Source of the DNA: a virus
Virus record (IMG/VR): IMGVR_UViG_3300037961_001352
Span: 1-32,774 of that record
Length of the DNA: 32,774 nucleotides
Reading direction: 5' to 3' (one strand)
In this document: in pieces, positions 12,355 through 19,535 of the stretch
How the letters are laid out: each line of letters starts with the position of its first letter
How positions within the stretch are numbered: the first letter of the stretch is position 1
Position numbers and translations under genes: made by a program
Notes under the pieces: generated by a model
Databases searched by the model: none
What the model was told of the DNA's origin: nothing
Seen by the model: the letters and a program-made list of their open reading frames with translations, nothing else

Positions 12355-12543
12355 TTATTTTTCCCTTTTGTTTTTTTCATTTACCATATCAACCAAATCA
12401 TTTGGCAATGGTTCTATGTCATAGTCATAAAGTATGTTTAAACTATGTTCTTCTTCTTGCTTTAGTTTATCTAAATAGTTGTTCCAATCATCAATCATTT
12501 TACCTAGTTTATCTACTTTTTTATTTTTACTATCATCAATCAT
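12355..12543 (-). CDS. Small acidic helical island protein (62 aa)
   Basis: 62 residues, MIDDSKNKKVDKLGKMIDDW, then YLDKLKQEEEHSLNILYDYD and IEPLPNDLVDMVNEKNK. Helical and charged. It starts directly after the stop of the upstream tiny gene, with AAAGGACC upstream. No family recognised. Confidence 0.55.
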   Translation of the reverse strand: MIDDSKNKKVDKLGKMIDDWNNYLDKLKQEEEHSLNILYDYDIEPLPNDLVDMVNEKNKREK

Positions 12544-12711
12544 TTATTGGTCCTTTTTTATATATAAAGTTGGTATTAGTGAAAATGGATTATCATATTT
12601 ACAAGTAAAAAATAAATCATCAATTTTAATTTTTGGATTATTTATTTTTTCTTTTTTAAATAATATTTTTGCTTGTCTTTTTAAATATTTATTTAATGTA
12701 TTATATTTCAT
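12544..12711 (-). CDS. Small basic island protein (55 aa)
   Basis: 55 residues, MKYNTLNKYLKRQAKILFKK, then KINNPKIKIDDLFFTCKYDN and a short end. AAAAAGGGAACC precedes the ATG, and the stop abuts the next ATG. Very Lys- and Asn-rich. Not recognised. Confidence 0.55.
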   Translation of the reverse strand: MKYNTLNKYLKRQAKILFKKEKINNPKIKIDDLFFTCKYDNPFSLIPTLYIKKDQ

Positions 12712-12721
12712 GGTTCCCTTT

Positions 12722-13000
12722 TTATTTGTTTAAATCTGTTAAGATGTACTCACCCGATTTAATTTTCTTTTTAGTTTCTGTTATTGTTTCACCTAAAAAT
12801 ATATTTCTATATTTGCCGGTAGTGTTTGAGTAGTTCCAATATTTTTGATCAAGATATATTTTAACTTGATCACCCTCATAGTCTTTTTTTACAATCATTG
12901 AATTGTATGATTGAAAATACTCATTTTGTTTATCATCAGTAATAACAAATTGATTTGCTATTTTGTTTCCTTTGCTGCTTTCTATGTTTTCTACTTTCAT
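12722..13000 (-). CDS. Phage early-type protein (DUF8033-like)
   Basis: 92 residues. The order NQFVITDDKQNEYFQSYNSM, then IYLDQKYWNYSNTTGKYRNI, then FLGETITETKKKIKSGEYIL is a pattern I recall from many phage early regions (NQFVI ... fQSYxSxI ... WxYSxTTxKY ... FL ... IxxGEY), named DUF8033 from memory. It suggests one compact beta/alpha domain. CGAAAGGAAAACACA precedes the ATG. Function not established. It is the only island protein with a family I can suggest, and supports the island being early phage genes. Confidence 0.65.
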   Translation of the reverse strand: MKVENIESSKGNKIANQFVITDDKQNEYFQSYNSMIVKKDYEGDQVKIYLDQKYWNYSNTTGKYRNIFLGETITETKKKIKSGEYILTDLNK

Positions 13001-13052
13001 TGTGTTTTCCTTTCGTTAGTTAATTAAAGTTAATAAATAAATGTGGCTAGAT

Positions 13053-13331
13053 TTAGGCATCAATTTCAAATTTAAAAATATGCTCTGTTTTTGCATTTTT
13101 ATCACGCATTTTAAAAATAATATCTCTAACTATTTCTCTGTCTATACTATCCCCATCAAATTCAAGTTTCATATTAGATAATCTAATTTCTATTGCTCTA
13201 TCTAATTCTCTAATGGTTAAGTTATTATCAAAAAAATCTTTATATATTCCAACGTCTTTCCCATAGAAAGACCAAAAATAATCTTTAAAGTTTTTTGTGT
13301 GTTCATTTATTCTAATTTTATTTTTTGTCAT
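13053..13331 (-). CDS. Island protein (92 aa)
   Basis: 92 residues from ATG 13331, chosen because CCAAAGGAAACA precedes it; the open frame continues upstream to 13430. MTKNKIRINEHTKNFKDYFW, then FFDNNLTIRELDRAIEIRLS, SIDREIVRDIIFKMRDK and a beta-like end EHIFKFEIDA. Predominantly helical and charged. Not recognised. Confidence 0.55.
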   Translation of the reverse strand: MTKNKIRINEHTKNFKDYFWSFYGKDVGIYKDFFDNNLTIRELDRAIEIRLSNMKLEFDGDSIDREIVRDIIFKMRDKNAKTEHIFKFEIDA

Positions 13332-13344
13332 TGTTTCCTTTGGT

Positions 13345-13593
13345 TTAATTGTTTCTAGCTTTTTGTAGTTTTCTTTCAAATTGTTTCCAAACTTTAAGAA
13401 TTTTTTTTGTCTCTTTAATTTGCTGATCACTTAAACAAGATAAAATATATTTCATTATTTCATATTGATTGTCATTATCTTCTAGTTCTCTATATGCTAC
13501 ATCTATTTTGTTAATATCAATTATTCTTTTTTGATCATTAACTGGTGTTGTGTTTGGTAGTTCATTTAATATTATTTGATCTATCTTATCCAT
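13345..13593 (-). CDS. First gene of leftward island (82 aa)
   Basis: 82 residues from ATG 13593 with CCAAAGGAAAAAAA upstream; an open frame extends to 13719 but without a ribosome site. MDKIDQIILNELPNTTPVND, then DVAYRELEDNDNQYEIMKYI, CLSDQQIKETKKILKVWKQF and a basic end. Helical. It lies next to the gene-free region that should hold the island promoter. Not recognised. Confidence 0.55.
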   Translation of the reverse strand: MDKIDQIILNELPNTTPVNDQKRIIDINKIDVAYRELEDNDNQYEIMKYILSCLSDQQIKETKKILKVWKQFERKLQKARNN

Positions 13594-13644
13594 TTTTTTT
13601 CCTTTGGTTGATTTGTTTTTTTCATAATGAAAGCATCTTAAATT

Positions 13645-13666
13645 AATAAGGCATAAATAAGGCATA
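13645..13666. repeat. Tandem 11-bp repeat
   Basis: AATAAGGCATA occurs twice head-to-tail with no mismatch. On the minus strand the pair falls between TTGTAT and TATTAA spaced 17 bases apart, a weak promoter-like arrangement pointing into the island. Candidate operator or iteron. Confidence 0.6.
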
Positions 13667-13873
13667 TACAAAAAAGATTTAATATTTATTTGTGTGATAT
13701 ATTTGCAGCAGTGTTGCATATTTACAGTTTAGAATTATTTTAATGTTTATTGGGTTTAGTTGAAGTTGTTTTGAAATGTTCCTATTTTAATTTATAGAGC
13801 GCAAACTTTTTTTATGCGATAAAACAAACGACAGTATTATTGACCTATCTATAGAAAATAAAACATTGACCGG

Positions 13874-13910
13874 TTTAGGTTTGATAATCTTTTATTATCA
13901 CTAATCTAAA
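13874..13910. repeat. Interrupted inverted repeat
   Basis: TTTAG (13874-13878) pairs with CTAAA (13906-13910), and GATAAT (13883-13888) with ATTATC (13894-13899) around a 5-base CTTTT loop; unpaired bases separate the two stems. Either a regulator-binding palindrome or an RNA hairpin. Seen directly; function unknown. Confidence 0.5.
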
Positions 13911-14039
13911 AAAGATATATATATAGAACAAGGACTTATTTTTTGGAAACCTTGACCCCCTATACCCCCAAAAACCTGTCGCATTTTTTATTATATATAT
14001 AGACCGGACTTGAGGACACCCTTAGATCCAGCCACCCCT

Positions 14040-14048
14040 TTATACACA
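14040..14048 (+). promoter_or_regulatory. DnaA-box consensus match
   Basis: TTATACACA fits the bacterial DnaA box TTATNCACA exactly and lies in the gene-free region. Identical 9-mers occur inside genes at 9829 and 27176, and a few are expected by chance in such AT-rich DNA, so this alone is weak. Its interest comes from the phage-encoded DnaA domain IV protein. Confidence 0.3.
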
Positions 14049-14095
14049 AACACTTTTTTAGTTTTATTTTTTTTCAAATGCACTAAATGTAGTAT

Positions 14096-14284
14096 ATGGA
14101 TTACTTTAGTATGGATGATTTAGATTCAGTTGCTTACATTGAAGAAGGCACAAACAACGTAATAATTAAGTTTTATGGCTTTCCCAATAAGAAAACTGCT
14201 AATTTATTTATTACTTATGCTATGCTTAGTATGGGTTTTGACTATCAACCTATTAGTAGTATGAAGTCTGACAGAATACACTAA
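14096..14284 (+). CDS. Small conserved protein before TerL
   Basis: 62 residues, MDYFSMDDLDSVAYIEEGTN, then VIIKFYGFPNKKTANLFITY and a short tail. One compact alpha/beta domain. The MDYFxMxDLDSVxY start and KFYGFPNKKTANLF block are ones I recall beside TerL in marine podoviruses. TAA is two bases before the TerL ATG. Perhaps a packaging accessory; function unknown. Confidence 0.65.
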   Translation: MDYFSMDDLDSVAYIEEGTNNVIIKFYGFPNKKTANLFITYAMLSMGFDYQPISSMKSDRIH

Positions 14285-14286
14285 AT

Positions 14287-15558
14287 ATGGATATTAAAAT
14301 ACCCTACACACCAAGGAAGCATCAAGCCTACTTGCACAAACAAATAGACAATCACAGATGGAATGTACTGGTATGCCACAGAAGGTTTGGCAAGACAGTA
14401 TGTATGATCAACCACCTAATTAGGTCAGCATTGTTGTCCCAAAATAAAAACCCTAGGTATGCCTATATTGCACCCACCTTCAAACAAGCAAAGTCTATTG
14501 CATGGGATTACATGAAACAGTTTACCGCCAAGATACCCCACACCAAGTTTAATGAAACAGAGCTGCGTGTAGATTTACCAAATGGCTCTCGTATCACCTT
14601 GCTAGGCTCCGAATCCCCAGATGGGTTAAGAGGTATATATCTTGATGGCTGCGTAATTGATGAGTACGCAAACGTAAACAGTAAGTTGTTTCCAGAAATA
14701 ATTAGACCGGCACTATCTGACAGAAAGGGTTACTGCGTATTTATAGGTACACCTTCTGGTATGCAGAATAACTTTTACGAATTGTACCAACACGCACAAG
14801 GTGCGGATGATTGGTTTCACTACAAAGCTAAAGCTAGTTCTACAAAGATAGTTGATCAAGATGAATTAGATAAGGCAAAAGAAGTTATGGGAGATAAGAA
14901 GTATCAGCAAGAGTTTGAATGCGATTGGATTGCCAACATAGAAGGTGCAGTATATGGAGATGTGATTGCAAAACTAGATGATGACAGACAGCTTACCAGA
15001 GTGCCTTACGATCCTGCGCTACCAGTATCAACAGCATGGGACCTTGGAGTATCAGATCACAGTTCTATAATATTTTATCAGCAGCTTGGTAGATCCATTA
15101 ATATAATTGATTACCACGAAGAAAAAGGTCAAGGTCTACCTTATTACATTAAGATGATTAATGAAAAAGAATATATCTACAAAGATCATTTTGCTCCGCA
15201 TGACATTGAAGTTACCGAATTTGGAAATGGCAAAACCCGAAGAGAGGTCGCTACGCAATTAGGATTAAGGTTTAAAGTCGTACCAAAAATTCCATTAGAA
15301 GATGGCATCCATGCAACAACAATGATGTTACCTAGATGTTGGATTGATGTTGAGCATTGCAAAAGTTTGATAGATGCGTTAAGACATTACCACAGGAAGT
15401 ATATTGATAAAAACAGAATGTTTAGATCAAAACCTGTCCATGATTGGAGCAGCCATGCGTGTGATGCCATGAGGTATCTCGCTGTTGGTCTCCAAGAAAT
15501 TAATACTAGACAAACTGCTCCACAAGTTGTAGCAGATAATAATTATAGGATTTTATAA
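14287..15558 (+). CDS. terL: Terminase large subunit
   Basis: 423 residues. ATPase: deviant Walker A CHRRFGKT (30-37), Walker B with catalytic Glu CVIDEYA (122-128), coupling motif FIGTPSG (152-158). Nuclease (RNase H-like): WDLGVSD (251-257), APHD (303-306) and HDWSSHACDAMRY (385-397), which supply the metal-binding acids. It packages DNA into the prohead through the portal and cuts it. The length is that of compact podovirus-type large terminases. The codon use is visibly less A/T-biased in the first half than in neighbouring genes. The small subunit is about 3 kb upstream, beyond the leftward island. Confidence 0.95.
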   Translation: MDIKIPYTPRKHQAYLHKQIDNHRWNVLVCHRRFGKTVCMINHLIRSALLSQNKNPRYAYIAPTFKQAKSIAWDYMKQFTAKIPHTKFNETELRVDLPNGSRITLLGSESPDGLRGIYLDGCVIDEYANVNSKLFPEIIRPALSDRKGYCVFIGTPSGMQNNFYELYQHAQGADDWFHYKAKASSTKIVDQDELDKAKEVMGDKKYQQEFECDWIANIEGAVYGDVIAKLDDDRQLTRVPYDPALPVSTAWDLGVSDHSSIIFYQQLGRSINIIDYHEEKGQGLPYYIKMINEKEYIYKDHFAPHDIEVTEFGNGKTRREVATQLGLRFKVVPKIPLEDGIHATTMMLPRCWIDVEHCKSLIDALRHYHRKYIDKNRMFRSKPVHDWSSHACDAMRYLAVGLQEINTRQTAPQVVADNNYRIL

Positions 15559-15560
15559 TT

Positions 15561-15788
15561 ATGGGTTCAATTTTTAAACCAAAAATGCCAACATTACCAC
15601 CACCACCTCCGGCACCGGAGCCACCGAGTGATGAGCTTTCAGCAGAAGAAAAAGAAAGAATTAAAAAAGAACAAGATGCTATCGCTAGAAGAAGAAGAGG
15701 TAGAAAAGAAACTATCCTTACTGGACCTCTTGGAATACAAGAAACAGAAGAAGATGCGTTAGACACATTATTAGGAAAGAAGGATTAA
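15561..15788 (+). CDS. Pro-rich small head-cluster protein
   Basis: 75 residues. A proline-rich start (MGSIFKPKMPTLPPPPPAPE) leads into a charged helix (ELSAEEKERIKKEQDAIARR) and RRGRKETILTGPLG, with an acidic end. The MGSIFKPKMP and RRxGRxxTILTG pattern recurs directly after TerL or before the portal in podoviruses (recollection). Probably a minor head protein. Two bases separate it from the TerL stop. Confidence 0.7.
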   Translation: MGSIFKPKMPTLPPPPPAPEPPSDELSAEEKERIKKEQDAIARRRRGRKETILTGPLGIQETEEDALDTLLGKKD

Positions 15789-15789
15789 T

Positions 15790-16542
15790 ATGGGTGCAGG
15801 ATCAGCAGGAAGCAGCGGAAGCAACGATACTGAAGTATCTGCATACGAGAAGGCATTAAGTAAAGAAAAAGGTCTGACTACTTATTCAGAAAAAAAAATA
15901 AAAAAAAATAAAATTACTAATTCAGAAAAAGATGATACAGATGCTAAAATAGAAGTATTTAAAACTAAAGGTGCTACAGATATTGAAAACAAAAAATTAA
16001 TAGGAGCTACAGGTCTTTTTAAAGAAGGATTTAAAAAAGGATCAGTAGCAACTAGAACAATGTTTTATGATGATGTTTTAACATCTAAAAGAGCAAAAAC
16101 AAATATTGGATATACACAAGAAGAATTTAGAAATTTAAGCAGCACAAAACAAGAAGAAGTTTATAAAAGTTATTTAGATAACAGAACGTCTGGTGCAACA
16201 GATGCTTATGGAAATGTATCTGCAGGTTATAGTAGAGAGAAAATTGTTCACACAAATAAAGATGGAACAAAAGTATTTAAAAATGTTATTATGAAAAGTG
16301 GTGATGGAGGAGGAGATAACCAAGCAAGAGCTAATGTTGTAACTGAAAAAAAAGTAGGTGGTCAAACTATATTAACTACAGAAGGTAAGGTTGCTGAAGA
16401 AAAAGCTAAGTCAGATGAATATGATGTTAGAAAAGTTAAGAAAGAAGGAAGAAAAAGATATACATTAACTTCATCAAAAGGTGTAACAAAAGTTTCAGAT
16501 GATTACTCTTTAGGTAAGAAAAGTTTATTAGGAAACGTATAA
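15790..16542 (+). CDS. Hypothetical protein between TerL and portal
   Basis: 250 residues, Lys/Thr/Ser/Gly-rich and low in hydrophobics, so much of it may be disordered. It begins MGAGSAGSSGSNDTEVSAYE; repeated KVFKN / TKGxT motifs are seen, with a Gly run near SGDGGGDNQA. No enzyme motif or membrane segment. The position suggests a virion-associated or head-assembly protein. Its stop overlaps the portal ATG by one base. Function unknown. Confidence 0.65.
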   Translation: MGAGSAGSSGSNDTEVSAYEKALSKEKGLTTYSEKKIKKNKITNSEKDDTDAKIEVFKTKGATDIENKKLIGATGLFKEGFKKGSVATRTMFYDDVLTSKRAKTNIGYTQEEFRNLSSTKQEEVYKSYLDNRTSGATDAYGNVSAGYSREKIVHTNKDGTKVFKNVIMKSGDGGGDNQARANVVTEKKVGGQTILTTEGKVAEEKAKSDEYDVRKVKKEGRKRYTLTSSKGVTKVSDDYSLGKKSLLGNV

Positions 16543-18170
16543 TGGCAAAAACAGATTTAACTAAATCCTTATTATCAAGATTTGATAGATTAAAAGCGCA
16601 AAGACAAAATTGGGAAACCCATTGGCAAGAAGTTGCAGACTACATGCAACCAAGAAAAGCTGATGTTACTAAGACAAGATCAAAAGGTGATAAGAGAACA
16701 GAATTAATTTTTGATTCATCTCCAATACAAGCAGTAGAATTATTAGCAGCATCATTACATGGGATGCTAACCAATCCTTCAACACCTTGGTTCTCATTAA
16801 GATTTAAAGATTCATCTTTAGAAATGGAAGATGAAGCTAAACTTTGGTTAGAGAACGCAACTGAAGTTATGTACACAGCATTTAACAGATCAAACTTTCA
16901 ACAAGAAATATTTGAACTGTACCATGATCTAATTACTTTTGGTACAGCAGCAATGTTTATACAAGAAGATAATCAAGATATTTTAAAATTTTCTACAAGA
17001 CACATTAATGAAATCTTTATTGCTGAAGATGATAAAGGTGGAATAGATACAGTATACAGAAAATTTAAACTATCAGTAAGAGCCGCAATACAACAGTTTG
17101 GTGATAAAGTTTCAAGCGATATTAAAATGCAATCAGCAAAAGATCCATACAACGAAGTAGAGATGTTACATGTTGTATACCCAAGATCAGATTACAATCC
17201 TAAATTAAAAGATACAGATAACATGCCATTTGAATCTGTGTACATTGAAATGAAAAATGGTAATGAATTATCAGTATCGGGTTTCCAAGAGTTTCCTTTT
17301 GTAGTGCCTAGATACTTAAAAGCATCACACGAAATCTATGGAAGATCACCAGCTATGACAGCCTTGCCAGACGTAAAGATGCTAAACGAGATGTCAAAAA
17401 CTACAATCAAAGCTGCGCAGAAACAGGTGGACCCACCACTATTAGTTCCGGATGATGGTTTCTTATTACCAGTTAGAACTGTACCGGGTGGATTAAATTT
17501 TTATAGAAGTGGTACAAGAGATAGAATTGAACCATTAAACATTGGTGCAAACAATCCATTAGGTTTAAACATGGAAGAGCAAAGAAGAACTGCTATCAGA
17601 AATGTTTTTTATGTAGATCAACTATTGATGCAACAAGGACCACAAATGACAGCAACAGAAGTTATACAAAGAAACGAAGAGAAGATGAGATTGTTAGGTC
17701 CAGTGTTAGGTAGATTACAATCAGAATTATTAAAACCATTAATTGATAGATGCTTTAATATTTTATTTAGAAGAGAACAGTTTGCTCCTGCACCAGAATT
17801 TTTATCTGGTCAAGACATAGAGATAGAATATGTTTCTCCTTTAGCTAAAGCACAAAAATCTACAGAGCTTTCATCAATCACTAGAGGTATAGAAATACTA
17901 GGATCACTTGCTAATGTAGCTCCAGTATTTGATTATATTAACTTTGATGCGTTAGTTAAACATGTTGCTGATCTTGTAGGAGTTCCACAAAAAGTTTTAA
18001 AACTACAATCACAAGTTAATGCAGAAAGAGAAGAAGCAGCACAAGCTGCACAACAACAACAACAAATGGCTCAGATGCAACAAGTTGCACAAGCCGCAGG
18101 AGATGTAGCACCACTAGCGAAAGCATTGCCGGAAGAAGCAAGAGCTTTAGCAAATACTGAAGTGGAATAG
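16542..18170 (+). CDS. Portal / head-to-tail connector protein
   Basis: 542 residues, like T7 gp8. The N-terminal block SRFDRLKAQRQNWETHWQEV, then DYMQPRKAD, FDSSPIQAVELLAASLHGML and PWFSLRF is the hallmark of podovirus head-tail connecting proteins. The centre contains the expected wing/stem region (YGRSPAMTALPDVKMLNEM, then QMTATEVIQRNEEKMRLLGP). The C-terminus is Gln/Ala-rich (QQQQQMAQMQQVAQ), a flexible barrel extension. It forms the dodecameric ring for DNA entry. TAATG overlap with the upstream gene. Confidence 0.95.
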   Translation: MAKTDLTKSLLSRFDRLKAQRQNWETHWQEVADYMQPRKADVTKTRSKGDKRTELIFDSSPIQAVELLAASLHGMLTNPSTPWFSLRFKDSSLEMEDEAKLWLENATEVMYTAFNRSNFQQEIFELYHDLITFGTAAMFIQEDNQDILKFSTRHINEIFIAEDDKGGIDTVYRKFKLSVRAAIQQFGDKVSSDIKMQSAKDPYNEVEMLHVVYPRSDYNPKLKDTDNMPFESVYIEMKNGNELSVSGFQEFPFVVPRYLKASHEIYGRSPAMTALPDVKMLNEMSKTTIKAAQKQVDPPLLVPDDGFLLPVRTVPGGLNFYRSGTRDRIEPLNIGANNPLGLNMEEQRRTAIRNVFYVDQLLMQQGPQMTATEVIQRNEEKMRLLGPVLGRLQSELLKPLIDRCFNILFRREQFAPAPEFLSGQDIEIEYVSPLAKAQKSTELSSITRGIEILGSLANVAPVFDYINFDALVKHVADLVGVPQKVLKLQSQVNAEREEAAQAAQQQQQMAQMQQVAQAAGDVAPLAKALPEEARALANTEVE

Positions 18171-18171
18171 T

Positions 18172-18396
18172 ATGGAAACAAAACAACTAGAGAAAGTAAT
18201 AAAAGAACTACAAACAAATTATAAATTTATATTCAATACAGAAGAAGGCAAGAAAGTCTTAGCTGATCTTGAAAAAAGATGTCATTATCATTCTACCACT
18301 AATGTAAAAGGTGATAGCCATGAGAGTGCATACATGGAAGGACAACGCAGTGTTCTTCTATTTATTAAATCAATGCTGCAAAACAAGGAAAAATAA
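18172..18396 (+). CDS. Small head-cluster protein (Bbp19-like)
   Basis: 74 residues. YKFIFNTEEGKKVLADLEKR followed by CHYHST and EGQRSVLLFIKSMLQ fits the small family seen between portal and scaffold in BPP-1-like podoviruses (YxxVFxTxxGxxVLxDLxxxC ... GQRxVxxxI), recalled as Bbp19-like. All-helical. Role in head assembly is inferred from its constant position. Confidence 0.7.
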   Translation: METKQLEKVIKELQTNYKFIFNTEEGKKVLADLEKRCHYHSTTNVKGDSHESAYMEGQRSVLLFIKSMLQNKEK

Positions 18397-18398
18397 AA

Positions 18399-19277
18399 AT
18401 GTCAAATGAACAGATAACACAGGAAACTGTGCCTGTAGATCAAGCGACTACAGAAGCACAACCACAAGCAACACAAACAACAGTTGCCACTGCAGACACA
18501 CCTGCACCGCAACCAACTCAATCAACTTGGAAAGATTCTATTAGTGAAACATATAGAAATGATCCTAGCATAGAAAAATTTACAGAGATAGATGCGTTAG
18601 CAAAAAGCTATATCAACGCAACTAGAATGATTGGTCAAGATAAAATTGTAGTACCAAATAAAAATTCTACAGAAGAAGTTTGGGAAGAAGCCTATACAAA
18701 ACTTGGCAGACCAGAAACACCAGATCAATATAATTTAAAAATTGAATCAGATGTTGTAAAGATGGATGATAGTGCAATTAAATCTTTTGCCGAACAATCT
18801 CATAAACTTGGTTTAAATAACAAACAAGCTGAAGGTATCTTAGATTTTTATAAAAATAATATGGAAGGCATTGCACAACAATCAAAGATAGATACTGAAA
18901 CTGCACAAGCTCAATCTGAACAAGTGTTAAGACAAGAATGGGGTAGAGACTTTGATGCAAAAGTAAAACAAGCTGGTGCGATTGCTAAAGCAAATATTAA
19001 TCCAGAAGTATTAGATATGACTTTATCAAATGGGACCAGACTTGGTGATCATCCAGAAATAATAAAAGGCTTTGCAAAGATAGCAAGTATGATGTCAGAA
19101 GATAAAATGGTTACAACTGAAAGCGAGAATGTTAATTCAAACGCAGACATTGAAACTGAAATATCAAGCATTACCAATGATATTAATGGTCCATATTGGA
19201 ATAAGTCTCATCCAGATCACGACAAAGTTGTTCAACAAGTTTATACTTTAAGAGAGATGTTGAATGATGGAAAGTAA
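18399..19277 (+). CDS. Capsid scaffold protein
   Basis: 292 residues. A Gln/Thr/Pro-rich unstructured start (residues 1-45, MSNEQITQETVPVDQATTEA) is followed by STWKDSISETYRNDPSIEKF, ALAKSYINATRMIGQDKIVV, GRPETPDQYNL and long charged helices to the end (KVVQQVYTLREML). The order matches podovirus scaffolds, which guide capsid assembly and leave the prohead. It sits between portal and major capsid genes as expected. Confidence 0.85.
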   Translation: MSNEQITQETVPVDQATTEAQPQATQTTVATADTPAPQPTQSTWKDSISETYRNDPSIEKFTEIDALAKSYINATRMIGQDKIVVPNKNSTEEVWEEAYTKLGRPETPDQYNLKIESDVVKMDDSAIKSFAEQSHKLGLNNKQAEGILDFYKNNMEGIAQQSKIDTETAQAQSEQVLRQEWGRDFDAKVKQAGAIAKANINPEVLDMTLSNGTRLGDHPEIIKGFAKIASMMSEDKMVTTESENVNSNADIETEISSITNDINGPYWNKSHPDHDKVVQQVYTLREMLNDGK

Positions 19278-19440
19278 TCATTTAAACAATGAAGAGATTA
19301 AACTGGAGATACTAAGGATCGTAAAAGAGAATGGAACAGAGTTCCAAAAAAATGATCCCTTGCCAATCTGCGAAAATTATTATAAATGGATTAAAAGTAA
19401 GACAATTCTTAAAAAGAACCTTACTGACAAGAAGGAATAG
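19267..19440 (+). CDS. Small helical protein between scaffold and capsid
   Basis: 57 residues from ATG 19267, 11 bases inside the scaffold end. MESNHLNNEEIKLEILRIVK, then PLPICENYYKWIKSKTIL and a Lys-rich end. The LEILRIV...YYKWI pattern is frequent as a tiny gene at this place in related phages (recollection). Function unknown. Confidence 0.6.
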   Translation: MESNHLNNEEIKLEILRIVKENGTEFQKNDPLPICENYYKWIKSKTILKKNLTDKKE

Positions 19441-19446
19441 ACTTCT

Positions 19447-19499
19447 AGTCTAAAAGACTTTAAATCCAAGAGATGCCTACGCAGGTGGATAACTTCTCT
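19447..19499 (+). promoter_or_regulatory. Structured leader before major capsid gene
   Basis: Four complementary sets lie in about 55 bases: AGTCT/AGACT around AAA (19447-19459), ATCC/GGAT (19464-19467 with 19487-19490), CCT/AGG around ACGC (19476-19485) and AGAGA/TCTCT (19469-19473 with 19495-19499). The ATCC and AGAGA pairings cross, as in an H-type pseudoknot or two alternative folds. Noncoding, 36 bases before the capsid ATG (GGGAG ribosome site). Possible processing or translation control element. Confidence 0.5.
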
Positions 19500-19535
19500 G
19501 TTGTTTAACATAAATCATAACAATGGGAGACTAAT

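Larger units (their letters stand above)
13594..14095. other. Gene-free region between leftward island and TerL operon
   Basis: The only stretch over 300 bases without a convincing gene. It holds an 11-bp tandem repeat (13645-13666), three copies of TTGACC (13840, 13866, 13952), an interrupted inverted repeat (13874-13910), a C-run block CCCCCTATACCCCC (13956-13969), a less AT-rich patch (14003-14040) and a TTATACACA match (14040-14048). It must contain the leftward promoter for the island and probably a rightward promoter for the TerL operon. Candidate control region, origin or packaging site. Confidence 0.6.

Noticed and set aside
12402-12733. Two overlapping + frames of 68 and 84 residues, hydrophobic
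   Set aside because: Antisense of Lys/Asn-rich leftward genes gives Phe/Leu-rich shadows; the leftward frames have ribosome sites and abutting starts.
13345-13719. Extended 124-residue form of the first island gene
   Set aside because: The extra N-terminus lacks a ribosome site and is Cys/Phe-rich with an unlike composition; ATG 13593 has a strong AAAGGA leader.
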